From positions 62,001 through 126,000 of the forward strand of contig NW_019775822.1 in assembly GCF_001039355.2 (NCBI RefSeq): DNA of 64,000 bases. Direction: 5' to 3'. Shown in pieces: positions 50,801 through 57,854 of the stretch (position 1 is its first letter; every line of letters begins with the position of its first letter). Below the pieces are notes generated by a model. That model was not told the origin of the DNA. It searched no databases and saw only the letters and a program-made list of their open reading frames with translations. Origin of the DNA: Lingula anatina. Its lineage: Eukaryota > Brachiopoda > Lingulata > Lingulida > Lingulidae. A program made the translations under genes and the position numbers.

Positions 50801-53800
50801 ACGATGATGCCGAGATTTTCATATTTGCGACATGGCTTCTGTCTTATTTTAAAACTGAATTTAGATTTAGATTCTATACGTCATAGCAACACATTGTGCA
50901 GCATTATTTAATTTATTTCCAGGTGGACTGATGGAACGCCCGTGAACAACATCAACTGGGCTAAAAATGAGCCAAACTCAAAGAACGGAGACCAGAGATG
51001 TATCAATATCTACACTGGCAAGGAGAATATACAAGCTGGTAGTATTTTAATGATTATATAAAACGTCTTTCTGTTCTGATGCATCCAAGTGAACCAACTA
51101 TATACACGTACCAACGTATGCATAAAACACTGCTTGTCACGTGTGAACTTTACTTATTTTTTAATCCATATACCATGACTGTTTGTTTAGCATTGCTTCT
51201 GCCGGACAGTTACACGTGTTGGCTTTAATTATTTTGCTTTGTAACAAGAACCTTTTAATAATTAGGTCTTCATCCGCTCCCTTTTCGAAATTTTAAAAAT
51301 ATCAGAATGTTCCCTCGACATCTTTCATTGTCTTCCTCTGTCTAAATGGTTTTATGTATTTTATATATTTTTGCATGTGTATAGTGCGACTTTTAAAAAA
51401 ATTATATTACTTTTATTGTTATTATTATACACATAGGCACTTTTAATGATGACAACTGCGGTGACAAGCTACCGTTTATATGTAAGAGGCACGTGTCAAG
51501 TAGAACTACCGGGACCATGCCGCAGACCTCTTTAATACCAGGGCACTGCCCTGTTGGGTTTGAAGGCGTAGGTAGGTGACGTTTCATTGTCCACAATTTG
51601 GTTAAGTATATATGTTTTTTCACAATAATAGCGAATAAAAATTTGATGATTTTCCACATCTTTCAGCTGTGATGTATTTTAGGAAAATATCCAATTAATT
51701 TCTAAAAACGAAGTTGGACTATGTTCCTTTTGTTTGTATGTATTACAACTTAATTAGAAGCTCTTTGGGGAAATGAAATCGGATGATAATACTGTCTGGC
51801 CATCTATTTACCTGTTACTTATAATATGTTGCCGCACCGCAGGAAACCGGTGTTATAAATTTGTTGGAGTAAAGGAATCAGACAGAAAGAATTACACCGA
51901 CGCCAAGGCCGCGTGCGCCGCCATGGGAAAAACAGTCTTCCTGGCCAGCATCACCAACTCTTTTGAACAAGGTGAGCAAACTGGTGATATTAAACTGACA
52001 TAAGCACTACTGCGCCCATGGAATACATGACTTCTTGATTGGCTTATACAGACATGTTCTTTGAAAGCTCCCATTATTTAATCCATGCCCCATCATATAA
52101 TCCAAACCTTTGTTTCACGTATAGGGTAATCGTGGTCCTTTGATATCTATAAGAAACGATGCGACTTTAAAAACTGGAGCTATTTCTATAATTTATATTT
52201 CACAAAAATTTATATTTTATTACAGCTTTTGTTACGAGTAGAGTTCAAGACACGGATGTTAACTACTGGATTGGATTAAGTGACTATGACCGCCAACATT
52301 TTTTCCGATGGTTGACGAATGAAGATTTGACATATACCAATTGGGATACTAATGAACCTACAAACTTTTTCGTTGTATGCATTTGTATATACTTTTTGAC
52401 ATGTTTTATTTATTTGTTTGTTTATTTGTGGACTAAGTCTTTTATCCGATATTTTTGTATGTGATAATTTACCCTTGTCAAAGATGATTTTAAAAGAAAT
52501 GTATGTGCTTAATATAATTTTTCACTGATGTTGGGTCATTTTTGTATAATTTTTGCATCATGAAGACTTCATTTTAACAAATCTCAAATAGTCAGTTTGA
52601 TTATGAGGCGGGCGATTTATTATAATGCCATGTTTTAAATCCATGAGTTTTGATTTTGTATAGTCGCAGGGAGAAAACTGTGTCCAAGTTCAATCATCCA
52701 GAGACAGTGCTGGGAAATGGGCAGATGACACTTGTTCTAAGCGATACGGCTACATTTGCCAAACATGGAAAGGTGAAGACCCTCTGTATTTATTTTTTGG
52801 AGTATGGTATAATCTGGCGTGTAGTTGGATTCAGTGCTTCTTATATTTAAGTGTTTTATATTCAATGCTTGGAAAGTACAAGATGTTGATACAATTTATA
52901 GACAATATGTACTTTATGTCATCCAACCAGTGGCTCCATCGTGATTTTTCCTGGACTGGTGCAGTATACTTATCCCTAAGCTGCTTTTACGAACCTGTTG
53001 AAAAAATATAAATATTTGAAATGTAGAATCAAATTAAATGTGTTGATTCGGTTGTAAACACGTGTTCCTTTCCCTGAATACGGTGTGCCAAATTTTGAGC
53101 TTAAGGGTCAGAAAACAACACAGACCAAACCATACCCTAGAGTAGCTCAAGGCTTTGAGCAAGACGTTGCCTGCAATCTTTGGCTCGTTCATGAAGAAGT
53201 TTACATTCTGTTATTATTTCGAACAGATCCCTCCATCAAAACACCATGGACTACGCAATCCACAGTTCGGGTAATTACTTGCCCTGAAGACTACTCCACC
53301 TTGGACGGTCGCACGTGCTTTAAGCTGTACACTGACCCTAGACCGTGGCGACTGGCACATAGGCAGTGCACGACGGACAGGGCATATTTGGCATATGTTC
53401 CAGACGCTGTCCAGAAGGCAGGCTTAATGACGTTTTTAATCCAAAGCGGAAAACTGTCGGTGTGGTTGGGTTTGAAAGACATGGGACGAGTAAGATTTAT
53501 GTGTATATCTCTTTTTATATATTTATTTTTCGTTATAAAAACCATTACCTGTAATCACGTTTATCCGTGCAGCAAAACGTTTTGAGGGTTTTCTTGGCAC
53601 CGACCCTGCCATCCACATATCTTAATTGCCATACCATCTTAAAGTACAGTGTTCACGTAAATCGTTTTGGAGTAGTGATTTACACAGCTGTGGACAAATT
53701 CCGGAGAGTTTATCAGTCAGTGTCCTATTGATGGGTTGCCAATATATTTTACTGTAGCAACGTTTCAAGTGGGTGAATAACTGGCCCCTCCAATACACCA

Positions 53801-55468
53801 ACTGGGACAAGAACGAACCCAGCGCGGGCGTCGCAGAGGCATGCGGAGTAATGGCGCCAGATGGCAAATGGAAGAGTATTTCCTGCCAACGACATATGCC
53901 GTTTGTTTGCATGACATCATTATGTATGTACAATAGTACCATCACAGAACAGAACAGTTATTAGGCATGTGTAAACTCTTTTCGTGTAATGTCCATGCAC
54001 TCATCGTATGTAAGATAAATTATAGCTTGGTTTAGTTTCTCAGCATAAACTGTTGTACAACAAGAACGAACTGTAATCCGCAAATTACATGCATACGAAA
54101 CTACAGAACACCGGGACCATTGTCCATACTTTAATTCTGATTACAGATGAATTGCCATCTCCAACAGAGTCATTTGCGAGTTGGTGTCCTGAAAGTGGAC
54201 TATGGAGAGAATACGACACCTCTTGTTTTTACTTCGATGCACAAGTCCGCCAAACTTGGGCACATGCCAGCTTTGAATGTTTTAAACGAGGAGGCCACCT
54301 TGCGTCATTTAGCAATCAAGACGAAGTTGACTATATAATCGGTCTGCTGAGATATGAGAGCCGGCCTGAAGATCTGTGGATTGGTCTTGTGCGAAGATTT
54401 GAAAATGGTTTGTGTGTTTACATTTTTATATATTTAAAAAATTCAGCGAGTGTGGTGTATTTGAATATACAGTATGTAGTACAATGTCCATAAAACTTCA
54501 TGTATAATTAGGACGATAACAAACTAGCTACCTGCATGCGTTCATGCATCGGTGAAATAGAATGGTGTGAGGGAGAGGGGGAGATTTTTAAATTTTCATT
54601 ATTACCCTCATGTTTAGATACCTTCACCTGGTACGATGGAAAGACTGTTGGCTTTACTAACTGGTCGCCTGGGGAACCAACGCACAAAGATGGAGAGCAA
54701 GCCTGCGCAGTTTTCCTGATCAAAACTGGACAGTGGAGAGCTACGAGTTGTACGGACAGAAATGGGTTCATATGTAAAGCTCCTGCTAGTAAGTCTGGGT
54801 ACTGTTAATTAAAATTTACCAAGCAAATCACAAGTCAGGGTAAAATAACTCACTCGGGTGGCTTCATATACTATGCACAGCTATGGGGCAGATAACTGTA
54901 AAAATTTAAATACTTGGTCAAACCTACTTATAAGAAGCATAAAATCTCTAATGTCCAACTTAATACCATTGAGAGGTTACGTTTATAATAGTAACACTTT
55001 GTTTCCAGATATTCCGGCAACCTCCCATGCCAGTGGAAAACCTTCGACAAGTCCCGCCAAAACTCATGAGAAGTCCTCTCAGGCGAAATCAGGAGGTATA
55101 ATAAGATATAACACACGTTGATTTAATTTGAGGATTTTTTGTTGATTATTATACGCAGCAATGAAGCATTTATCAATAATATAGCAATCAATATCTGAAA
55201 CACGTCTCCATACAGAAAGCAGAACTAGCAACTGAGATATGTCCACATAAAAGTTTATTCATTTCACTTTTCATAATTGCATTACTTTTAACAGCATCTT
55301 CATCTTGAAATAATTTTTAAAAAACAGCGACAAAACAATTCATACATAAATATATTTTTCATCGTTTTTAAAGGTGCTGCATCGCCTGTTCCAAACAGTT
55401 TCTTGTGGCTTATTCTGTGCATAACTACAGGGGTATATTATAACGTTGGGCATGGAAACACAGCGTAA
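28146..55468 (+). CDS. Gene B: complete 17-CTLD receptor-like protein
   Basis: Tandem paralogue of gene A, in the same orientation and 1.1 kb downstream. Fifty-five exons join to 2,572 codons including stop, with no frame break. Order: signal peptide, CTLD1-17, stalk, short hydrophobic C-terminus. Exon 1 holds only the signal peptide and exon 2 opens directly in CTLD1, so the ricin-like and fibronectin-II domains typical of vertebrate mannose receptors are absent. Domain order, linkers and almost all intron positions match gene A, though many residues differ. It has GT donors where gene A uses GC, and a fused linker/CTLD5 exon. The C-terminal exon is unlike the anchors of genes A and C. Likely role: a secreted or surface pattern-recognition or scavenger receptor (inference). 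Confidence 0.88.
28673..29948 (+). CDS. Gene B, CTLD1
   Basis: Exons 28673-28833, 29355-29491 and 29800-29948. Landmarks: QLCPNGW, DYCFRF, TWQEAREACQATLGDL, TWWIGVTKG, WQWVTGE, LDWATQEPDNSGNQDQNC and YICKRHK. EPD sits at the sugar-motif position but the usual WND is not clear, so activity is uncertain. The last donor is the unusual GTCATT, supported by phase and by the homologous gene A exon. Confidence 0.85.
30384..31802 (+). CDS. Gene B, CTLD2
   Basis: Exons 30384-30474, 30861-30993, 31200-31294 and 31687-31802. Landmarks: ECPDQW, DDSCFRHF, NCRQYSAHLATVDSEIQQQ, IWIGYWAG, NNTCVVID, WAPENC and YICRKQK. No EPN or QPD. The exon pattern equals gene A CTLD2, including the shared QQQ/WIGY exon. 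Confidence 0.88.
32096..33926 (+). CDS. Gene B, CTLD3 and PPTV linker
   Basis: Exons 32096-32225, 32627-32703, 33072-33197 and 33825-33926. Landmarks: HCASGW, NGTCYQF, CKSQGAELISVQ, LWLGGS, DYFSNWAPSEPSNTNAARC, KWSTDKHC and FICQTPD, then the linker IVFPPTVKPG. The loop has EPS. Exon phases match gene A CTLD3; the loop of this copy looks more like a sugar-binding CTLD than that of gene A. Confidence 0.88.
34401..35795 (+). CDS. Gene B, CTLD4
   Basis: Exons 34401-34562, 34850-34929 and 35648-35795. Landmarks: NGSCAQGW, FSCYYF, TCRDNGASLVKVDNAREMSF, SSWLGLNN, WVWPDGE, FTNWAPNKPCSNGTGFHC, RWTNTRC and YICEKM. KPC replaces the KPD of gene A. Its second intron (34930-35647) carries an inverted-repeat insertion that appears to have duplicated the splice donor. 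Confidence 0.88.
34929..35346. mobile_element. Inverted-repeat insertion in a gene B intron
   Basis: A 17-bp perfect inverted repeat (34942-34958 and 35228-35244) bounds about 300 bp. The 13-mer GGTAAGTTACTGA occurs immediately left of the first arm (34929-34941, spanning the CTLD4 splice donor) and again at 35334-35346. The pattern looks like an insertion with target duplication, although the right copy sits about 90 bp beyond the right arm. Confidence 0.65.
35927..35962. repeat. (AAT)n microsatellite
   Basis: AAT/ATA triplet run in the gene B intron before CTLD5. Confidence 0.92.
36100..37573 (+). CDS. Gene B, linker-fused CTLD5 and following linker exon
   Basis: Exons 36100-36306, 36621-36740 and 37027-37137, then linker exon 37514-37573. 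The first exon opens with a Thr/Ala linker (SGTTTAAAPF) that gene A encodes in a separate exon, then KCGLFWEDN, FCYQF, FYWLGGND, FNWEAGQPYATKYGHC, TWRDENC and YICKKK. The loop has QPY. The acceptor at 36097-36099 is supported by alignment with gene A. Confidence 0.86.
38037..39124 (+). CDS. Gene B, CTLD6
   Basis: Exons 38037-38216, 38528-38688 and 39014-39124. Landmarks: HCTGDW, SCFKVL, CRREGGDLAYISNANENNF, FWIGFNS, FEWSGG, FTSWSAGEPHAGKEENVC, RWNANEC and FVCRKP, then MVSPPTVTYDGC. The loop has EPH. The last exon is read to 39124 with donor GTTGGT, because the next exon needs phase 0; a GT four bases later would break the frame. Confidence 0.82.
39568..40789 (+). CDS. Gene B, CTLD7 (with first part of CTLD8)
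   Basis: Exons 39568-39686, 40065-40216 and 40584-40789. Landmarks: TWTYKTSCYGI, CKKSGGTLLEI, LEQAYIGSQLG, HWIGLSKGD, YTNWDQ, KWADRAC and YICEYPRKG, then the intron-free passage into CTLD8 (ACPLEHYW, DYCYK). The final donor is GTCTAG, unusual but fixed by the phase-0 match to gene A. Confidence 0.86.
40584..41764 (+). CDS. Gene B, CTLD8, mannose-type EPN motif
   Basis: Second half of exon 40584-40789, then 41205-41326 and 41538-41764. Landmarks: CKNLGGDLASFHSQ, FWIGLHKPT, YVWTDGS, YTNWDEGEPNDHNGLESC and LWNDANC. EPN, the following Glu and WNDAN form the full classical calcium/mannose signature, the best match in the window. Confidence 0.9.
41843..41881. repeat. (ATT)n microsatellite
   Basis: ATT triplet run in the gene B intron after CTLD8. 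Confidence 0.92.
42143..42187 (+). CDS. Gene B, Thr-rich linker exon between CTLD8 and CTLD9
   Basis: A 45-bp phase 1-1 exon coding DPVYTSMSTPATTK. Same length and position as gene A 13083-13127, with clean acceptor and donor (GTATGC). Confidence 0.78.
42790..44438 (+). CDS. Gene B, CTLD9, EPN replaced by QPT
   Basis: Exons 42790-42971, 43440-43498, 43944-44044 and 44304-44438. Landmarks: HCGNDTNW, DYCYYL, NGGDLISIHSVDENNF, FWIGLNALDFESYK, WSDGS, DVNQPTNLYGGQRC, NWGNENC and YICKRHK, then TVAPTPTPVI and CPTGFQGIG at the CTLD10 start. Genes A and C have EPN here, so gene B has lost the mannose-type motif in this domain. Confidence 0.9.
43208..43230. repeat. (CA)n microsatellite
   Basis: Short CA run in the first CTLD9 intron of gene B. 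Confidence 0.9.
43774..43809. repeat. (AGT)n microsatellite
   Basis: AGT/TAG triplet run with one interruption, in the CTLD9 intron of gene B. Confidence 0.9.
44652..45706 (+). CDS. Gene B, CTLD10
   Basis: Exons 44652-44786, 45035-45207 and 45607-45706. Landmarks: NKCYMIV, VLASVTNSLET, YWIGLSIQW, FRWADNSKIDYANWDFGEPSG, DCVAVA, RWRDHGC and YICQTWKG. EPS replaces the EPN of gene A. A long (CT)n tract lies in the first intron. Confidence 0.9.
44838..44875. repeat. (CT)n microsatellite
   Basis: Pure CT run in the first CTLD10 intron of gene B. Confidence 0.95.
46053..46665 (+). CDS. Gene B, CTLD11
   Basis: Exons 46053-46300 and 46500-46665. A TSQAPTQAG linker leads into LCPTGYESFGSACYQLTS, MTWEEANVTCEGQQDSLVSI, VWIGLHRNR, FEWVDGWLVNYVNW, REPSRNTGDYC, RWNDTVC and AICKKTS. 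The loop has EPS. Very close in layout to gene A and gene C CTLD11. Confidence 0.9.
47199..47946 (+). CDS. Gene B, CTLD12
   Basis: Exons 47199-47450 and 47779-47946. Landmarks: RPPTPTAEIPG linker, TCPDATWHPYGSYCYFM, CHKKGATLASISDQGEMDF, LWIGLYRN, RWYDGTPINYENW, GIGQPSSEKDMDC, DWQAGRC and YICKVPK. The loop has QPS. Block copy partner of CTLD17. Confidence 0.9.
48416..49788 (+). CDS. Gene B, CTLD13, galactose-type QPD motif
   Basis: Exons 48416-48486, 48892-49031, 49274-49332 and 49570-49788. Landmarks: ACRDGWYQRNSMCYK, CQLEGGDLASFLSS, VWIGLHAPT, HIWSDS, DDGQPDNHNGMERC, KWRDENC and GWICKVP, then a Thr-rich linker. QPD with RDEN is the galactose/GalNAc-type calcium site; gene A has EPD in this domain, so the two paralogues may prefer different sugars. 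Confidence 0.9.
48608..48661. repeat. Short imperfect hairpin, possible transposon relic
   Basis: CAGTGTCGGCC (48608-48618) faces GGCCGATACTG (48651-48661), complementary except for one base. The sequence between and after is GC-richer than the surrounding intron of gene B. It may be a relic of a small element. Confidence 0.45.
50269..51571 (+). CDS. Gene B, CTLD14, EPN motif
   Basis: Exons 50269-50512, 50923-51038 and 51437-51571. Landmarks: NICGDNWHSFGDNCYFY, NAGDLLNIQT, LWIGANNVDLNGYK, WTDGTPVNNINW, KNEPNSKNGDQRC, TFNDDNC and FICKRH, then CPVGFEGVG. EPN plus NDDN is retained in both paralogues, which suggests a selected sugar-binding function. Confidence 0.9.
51843..52772 (+). CDS. Gene B, CTLD15
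   Basis: Exons 51843-51971, 52226-52374 and 52664-52772. Landmarks: NRCYKFVG, FLASITNSFEQ, YWIGLSDYD, FRWLTNEDLTYTNW, TNEPTNFFV, ENCVQV, KWADDTC and YICQTWKG. The loop has EPT, where gene A reads SPT. Exon structure is the same as gene A. Confidence 0.9.
53227..53933 (+). CDS. Gene B, CTLD16
   Basis: Exons 53227-53489 and 53758-53933. Landmarks: KTPWTTQST linker, TCPEDYSTLDGRTCFKL, LAHRQCTTDRAYLAYV, VWLGLKDMGR, FKWVNNWPLQYTNW, KNEPSAGVAEAC, KWKSISC and FVCMTS. The loop has EPS. Confidence 0.88.
54147..54788 (+). CDS. Gene B, CTLD17
   Basis: Exons 54147-54407 and 54618-54788. Landmarks: WCPESGLWREYDTSCFYF, CFKRGGHLASFSNQDE, LWIGLVRRF, FTWYDGKTVGFTNW, PGEPTHKDGEQAC, QWRATSC and FICKAPA. The loop has EPT. 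Last CTLD of gene B. Confidence 0.9.
55019..55468 (+). CDS. Gene B, stalk and hydrophobic C-terminus (uncertain end)
   Basis: Exon 55019-55095 codes a Ser/Lys/Thr stalk in the same place as the stalk of gene A. The next plausible exon, 55374-55468, codes SPVPNSFLWLILCITTGVYY and ends NVGHGNTA with TAA at 55466-55468. The hydrophobic run is only about 14-16 residues and no basic stop-transfer or cytoplasmic tail follows, unlike genes A and C. It could be a weak anchor or a GPI-type signal. Alternatively, a GT at 55431 could splice to an anchor exon lost near the assembly gap. The stalk is firm; the final exon is tentative. Confidence 0.5.
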
Positions 55469-55580
55469 CTTGCTAACAGAGAAATGCAACATAAACGCGG
55501 CATTATAACAATTTAGTTTTCCGCATTCCGATTCATCTGTTGTGGCTAAAGCATATTTAAAGAATTAATACCAATTTAGT

Positions 55581-55581
<1 letters not shown>

Positions 55582-55632
<51 letters not shown>
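55582..55632. repeat. (TA)n microsatellite
   Basis: Long TA run downstream of gene B. Confidence 0.95.
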
Positions 55633-55634
<2 letters not shown>

Positions 55635-55660
55635 CGGTGATTTTCAAACTGCCGGAGAGT

Positions 55661-55668
55661 CCTTTTTT

Positions 55669-55699
<31 letters not shown>

Positions 55700-55734
55700 G
55701 AAAAATNNNNNNNNNNNNNNNNNNNNNNNNNTTT

Positions 55735-55765
<31 letters not shown>
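55661..55765. other. T-tracts bounding a 25-N assembly gap
   Basis: Long T runs on both sides of N at 55707-55731. The assembler probably broke in the homopolymer; the true sequence between genes B and C is unknown here. Confidence 0.95.
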
Positions 55766-55766
<1 letters not shown>

Positions 55767-56144
55767 AAACATTACTACACTTATTATGAACAGAAGCATA
55801 TTATTAACGTTACTGGCGTCAAGATGGATATAAATATAAAACTAACGGCCCTTATTACATTCAATATATACATACTAACCATCAGGGATCTGAACTGCTT
55901 TCAGTCAGATAATGGTATGAAGATGCGAATTTGAAAATAAAATCTTTGATCATATGCAACTGAACTGTATTCTGTGTACCATAGATACTGTTTTTCAGGC
56001 AAATTCCCGTACATAAACGTGAATATATGACTGAAACACCTGGTACATGGAAGAGAATAGTAAAATATACATGCATTGCACGAGCATATTATACAACAAT
56101 AAATATATAGTATCACAAAAAGTAAAGATGAGTCTTGTTTCTGT

Positions 56145-56785
56145 CTACACACTCTGTTCCTTGTTTGTGTCTTCTGGGTCGCCCAGACAAACAGTGTCTT
56201 CCTTAGGTTTGAAGAATATCATGGCCTCAGTGGTGCCCCGACGTTGCATGTATGCCAGAACTCCAATGAGGCCGATTAGAATTCCAATGATGAGTCCCAT
56301 GACGACCAACCCTCCAATATACCCGGCTATCAGTCCATTATCTATAAAGAAAGGATGAGACAACACTGGTAGTGTTCAAATGGCTTTTAAAATATGTGTT
56401 GCTAAGAATAAAATAAAAATCATTTGACCGTTTTTATTAGACCCAAAATGGGCTGTTTTCTTTTCTCTTCTTCTTCTTTTTTTATTATTTATTTTCTTTC
56501 ATCTTCTAATCTTCATCGTTTTATTATAAATAATATGGACATCTCTGGACCACCATTTAAGTAAGTCTTTGGAACCATGTGCACCTTAGCGCATCAAATA
56601 ATCAAGGTGGTATATACCTGAAGTTTTAACGCTATTATCTGACCCTCTAATTGGTATAGGGCGTGGGGTTGCTCTGCCCCTGGACTTTGTAGAATGTTCT
56701 GCCGTTGATGTTGTAGCACCTGCTGTCGTTGATGACATTAGTCGAGGCCAAAATGGCGGAGATGCGGCGGTTGTGGTGTATGGCA
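56145..56785 (-). CDS. Gene C, mucin-like stalk, transmembrane helix and tail
   Basis: Exon 56618-56785 codes a stalk of about 55 residues rich in Thr, Ser, Pro and Ala (for example SSTTAGATTSTAEHSTKS), likely O-glycosylated. Exon 56145-56341 codes a Gly/Ile/Leu-rich helix (GLVVMGLIIGILIGLIGVLA), then QRR and a tail ending NKEQSV with TAG at 56145-56147. The tail has FFKPKEDTV, resembling FNKETGDTV of gene A, but no tyrosine. The helix has G-x-x-G spacing that could favour packing (inference). Confidence 0.88.
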
Positions 56786-57817
56786 CTAAAATTATTGTGA
56801 TATAAAAGTAACTACATTACAGTTAACCTAAGAAGGAAGATATGGCACCATTACCGTCACACTATTTTTGTACGACCTTTTTAAGATTTCTGATTTTTAA
56901 AACAGACGGGAAATTTCAGTATTTTGGTCACATAAATCAAGGAGTTGCATACAAGAAGATTTCAAACGGCGGCACTATCCACCCTTTGTATTGCATGAGG
57001 TCTGCAAAGATACGTTTCGAATATGTGTTCCGTCGCCATTTTCATTTATCATTTATGTGCATTAAACAAATTTTCGAGTTGACCAGCTCATTGCAAAAAT
57101 CGGCTTAAAATTATAATAGAACTTATTCCTCTCAAAGATATGTGTCCGATTTGCACAACAAAATCTACCATATTCTGCCTGCAGGGAATGTCTAAGTATT
57201 CTAGCACACCGACATAAATAAAATGTTAAGAAAAAAGAAAGAAAAAACAAATGCACCCACCTTTGGCCACTTTACATATATATCCTTTGATATAAGAACA
57301 CCTTGAGGTAGACCAACCCCCGTTCCCAGGGTGAAACGAAGTGCACTCCTTGTAATTCTCCGTGGCCGGTTCACCGGAGTCCCAGTTCATGTAGTTCACA
57401 ACGGTGTTATCATACCAGCCAAATGAATCTGGAATTCCAAGGAAATGGGCTGTTAAGACAAGAATCATTTTACGTCGAAAGACGGTCCACTAACGGCACT
57501 CGTTAACTAGGAATTTTTAAACATTTCTTCCCGATGCACTTCCCAGTTGTTCTGGCAGGCTTTTGTTGAAACAATCCTTATTCCGGTCGAAACGCGTCTT
57601 AAATGTGAGGAACGACATTAAACTTTATCAAATTCCCTATAACTGTTCTGAACTTTTTTCCGGACCTAGCTCAGTTTACCTCCTAATTTCCGCACCAAAC
57701 CAATCCACAAGTTTCTTTCTTGTATGCGCTCTTGCCGTAGTGTTTTCACAAGGAAGTCGTTCTCCTCTTGGCTTGTGATAGATGCCAGAGTAGCCCCTAA
57801 TGAATTAATGATAAATT

Positions 57818-57854
<37 letters not shown>

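Larger units (their letters stand above)
55469..56144. other. Convergent intergenic region between genes B and C, with gap
   Basis: It holds no recognisable exon. It contains a (TA)n tract (55582-55632), T-tracts on both sides of a 25-N gap (55661-55731 and onward), and the presumed 3' UTRs of gene B (+) and gene C (-). No clear polyadenylation hexamer for gene C was seen on the minus strand. An AATAAA lies on the plus strand near 55936. Confidence 0.6.
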
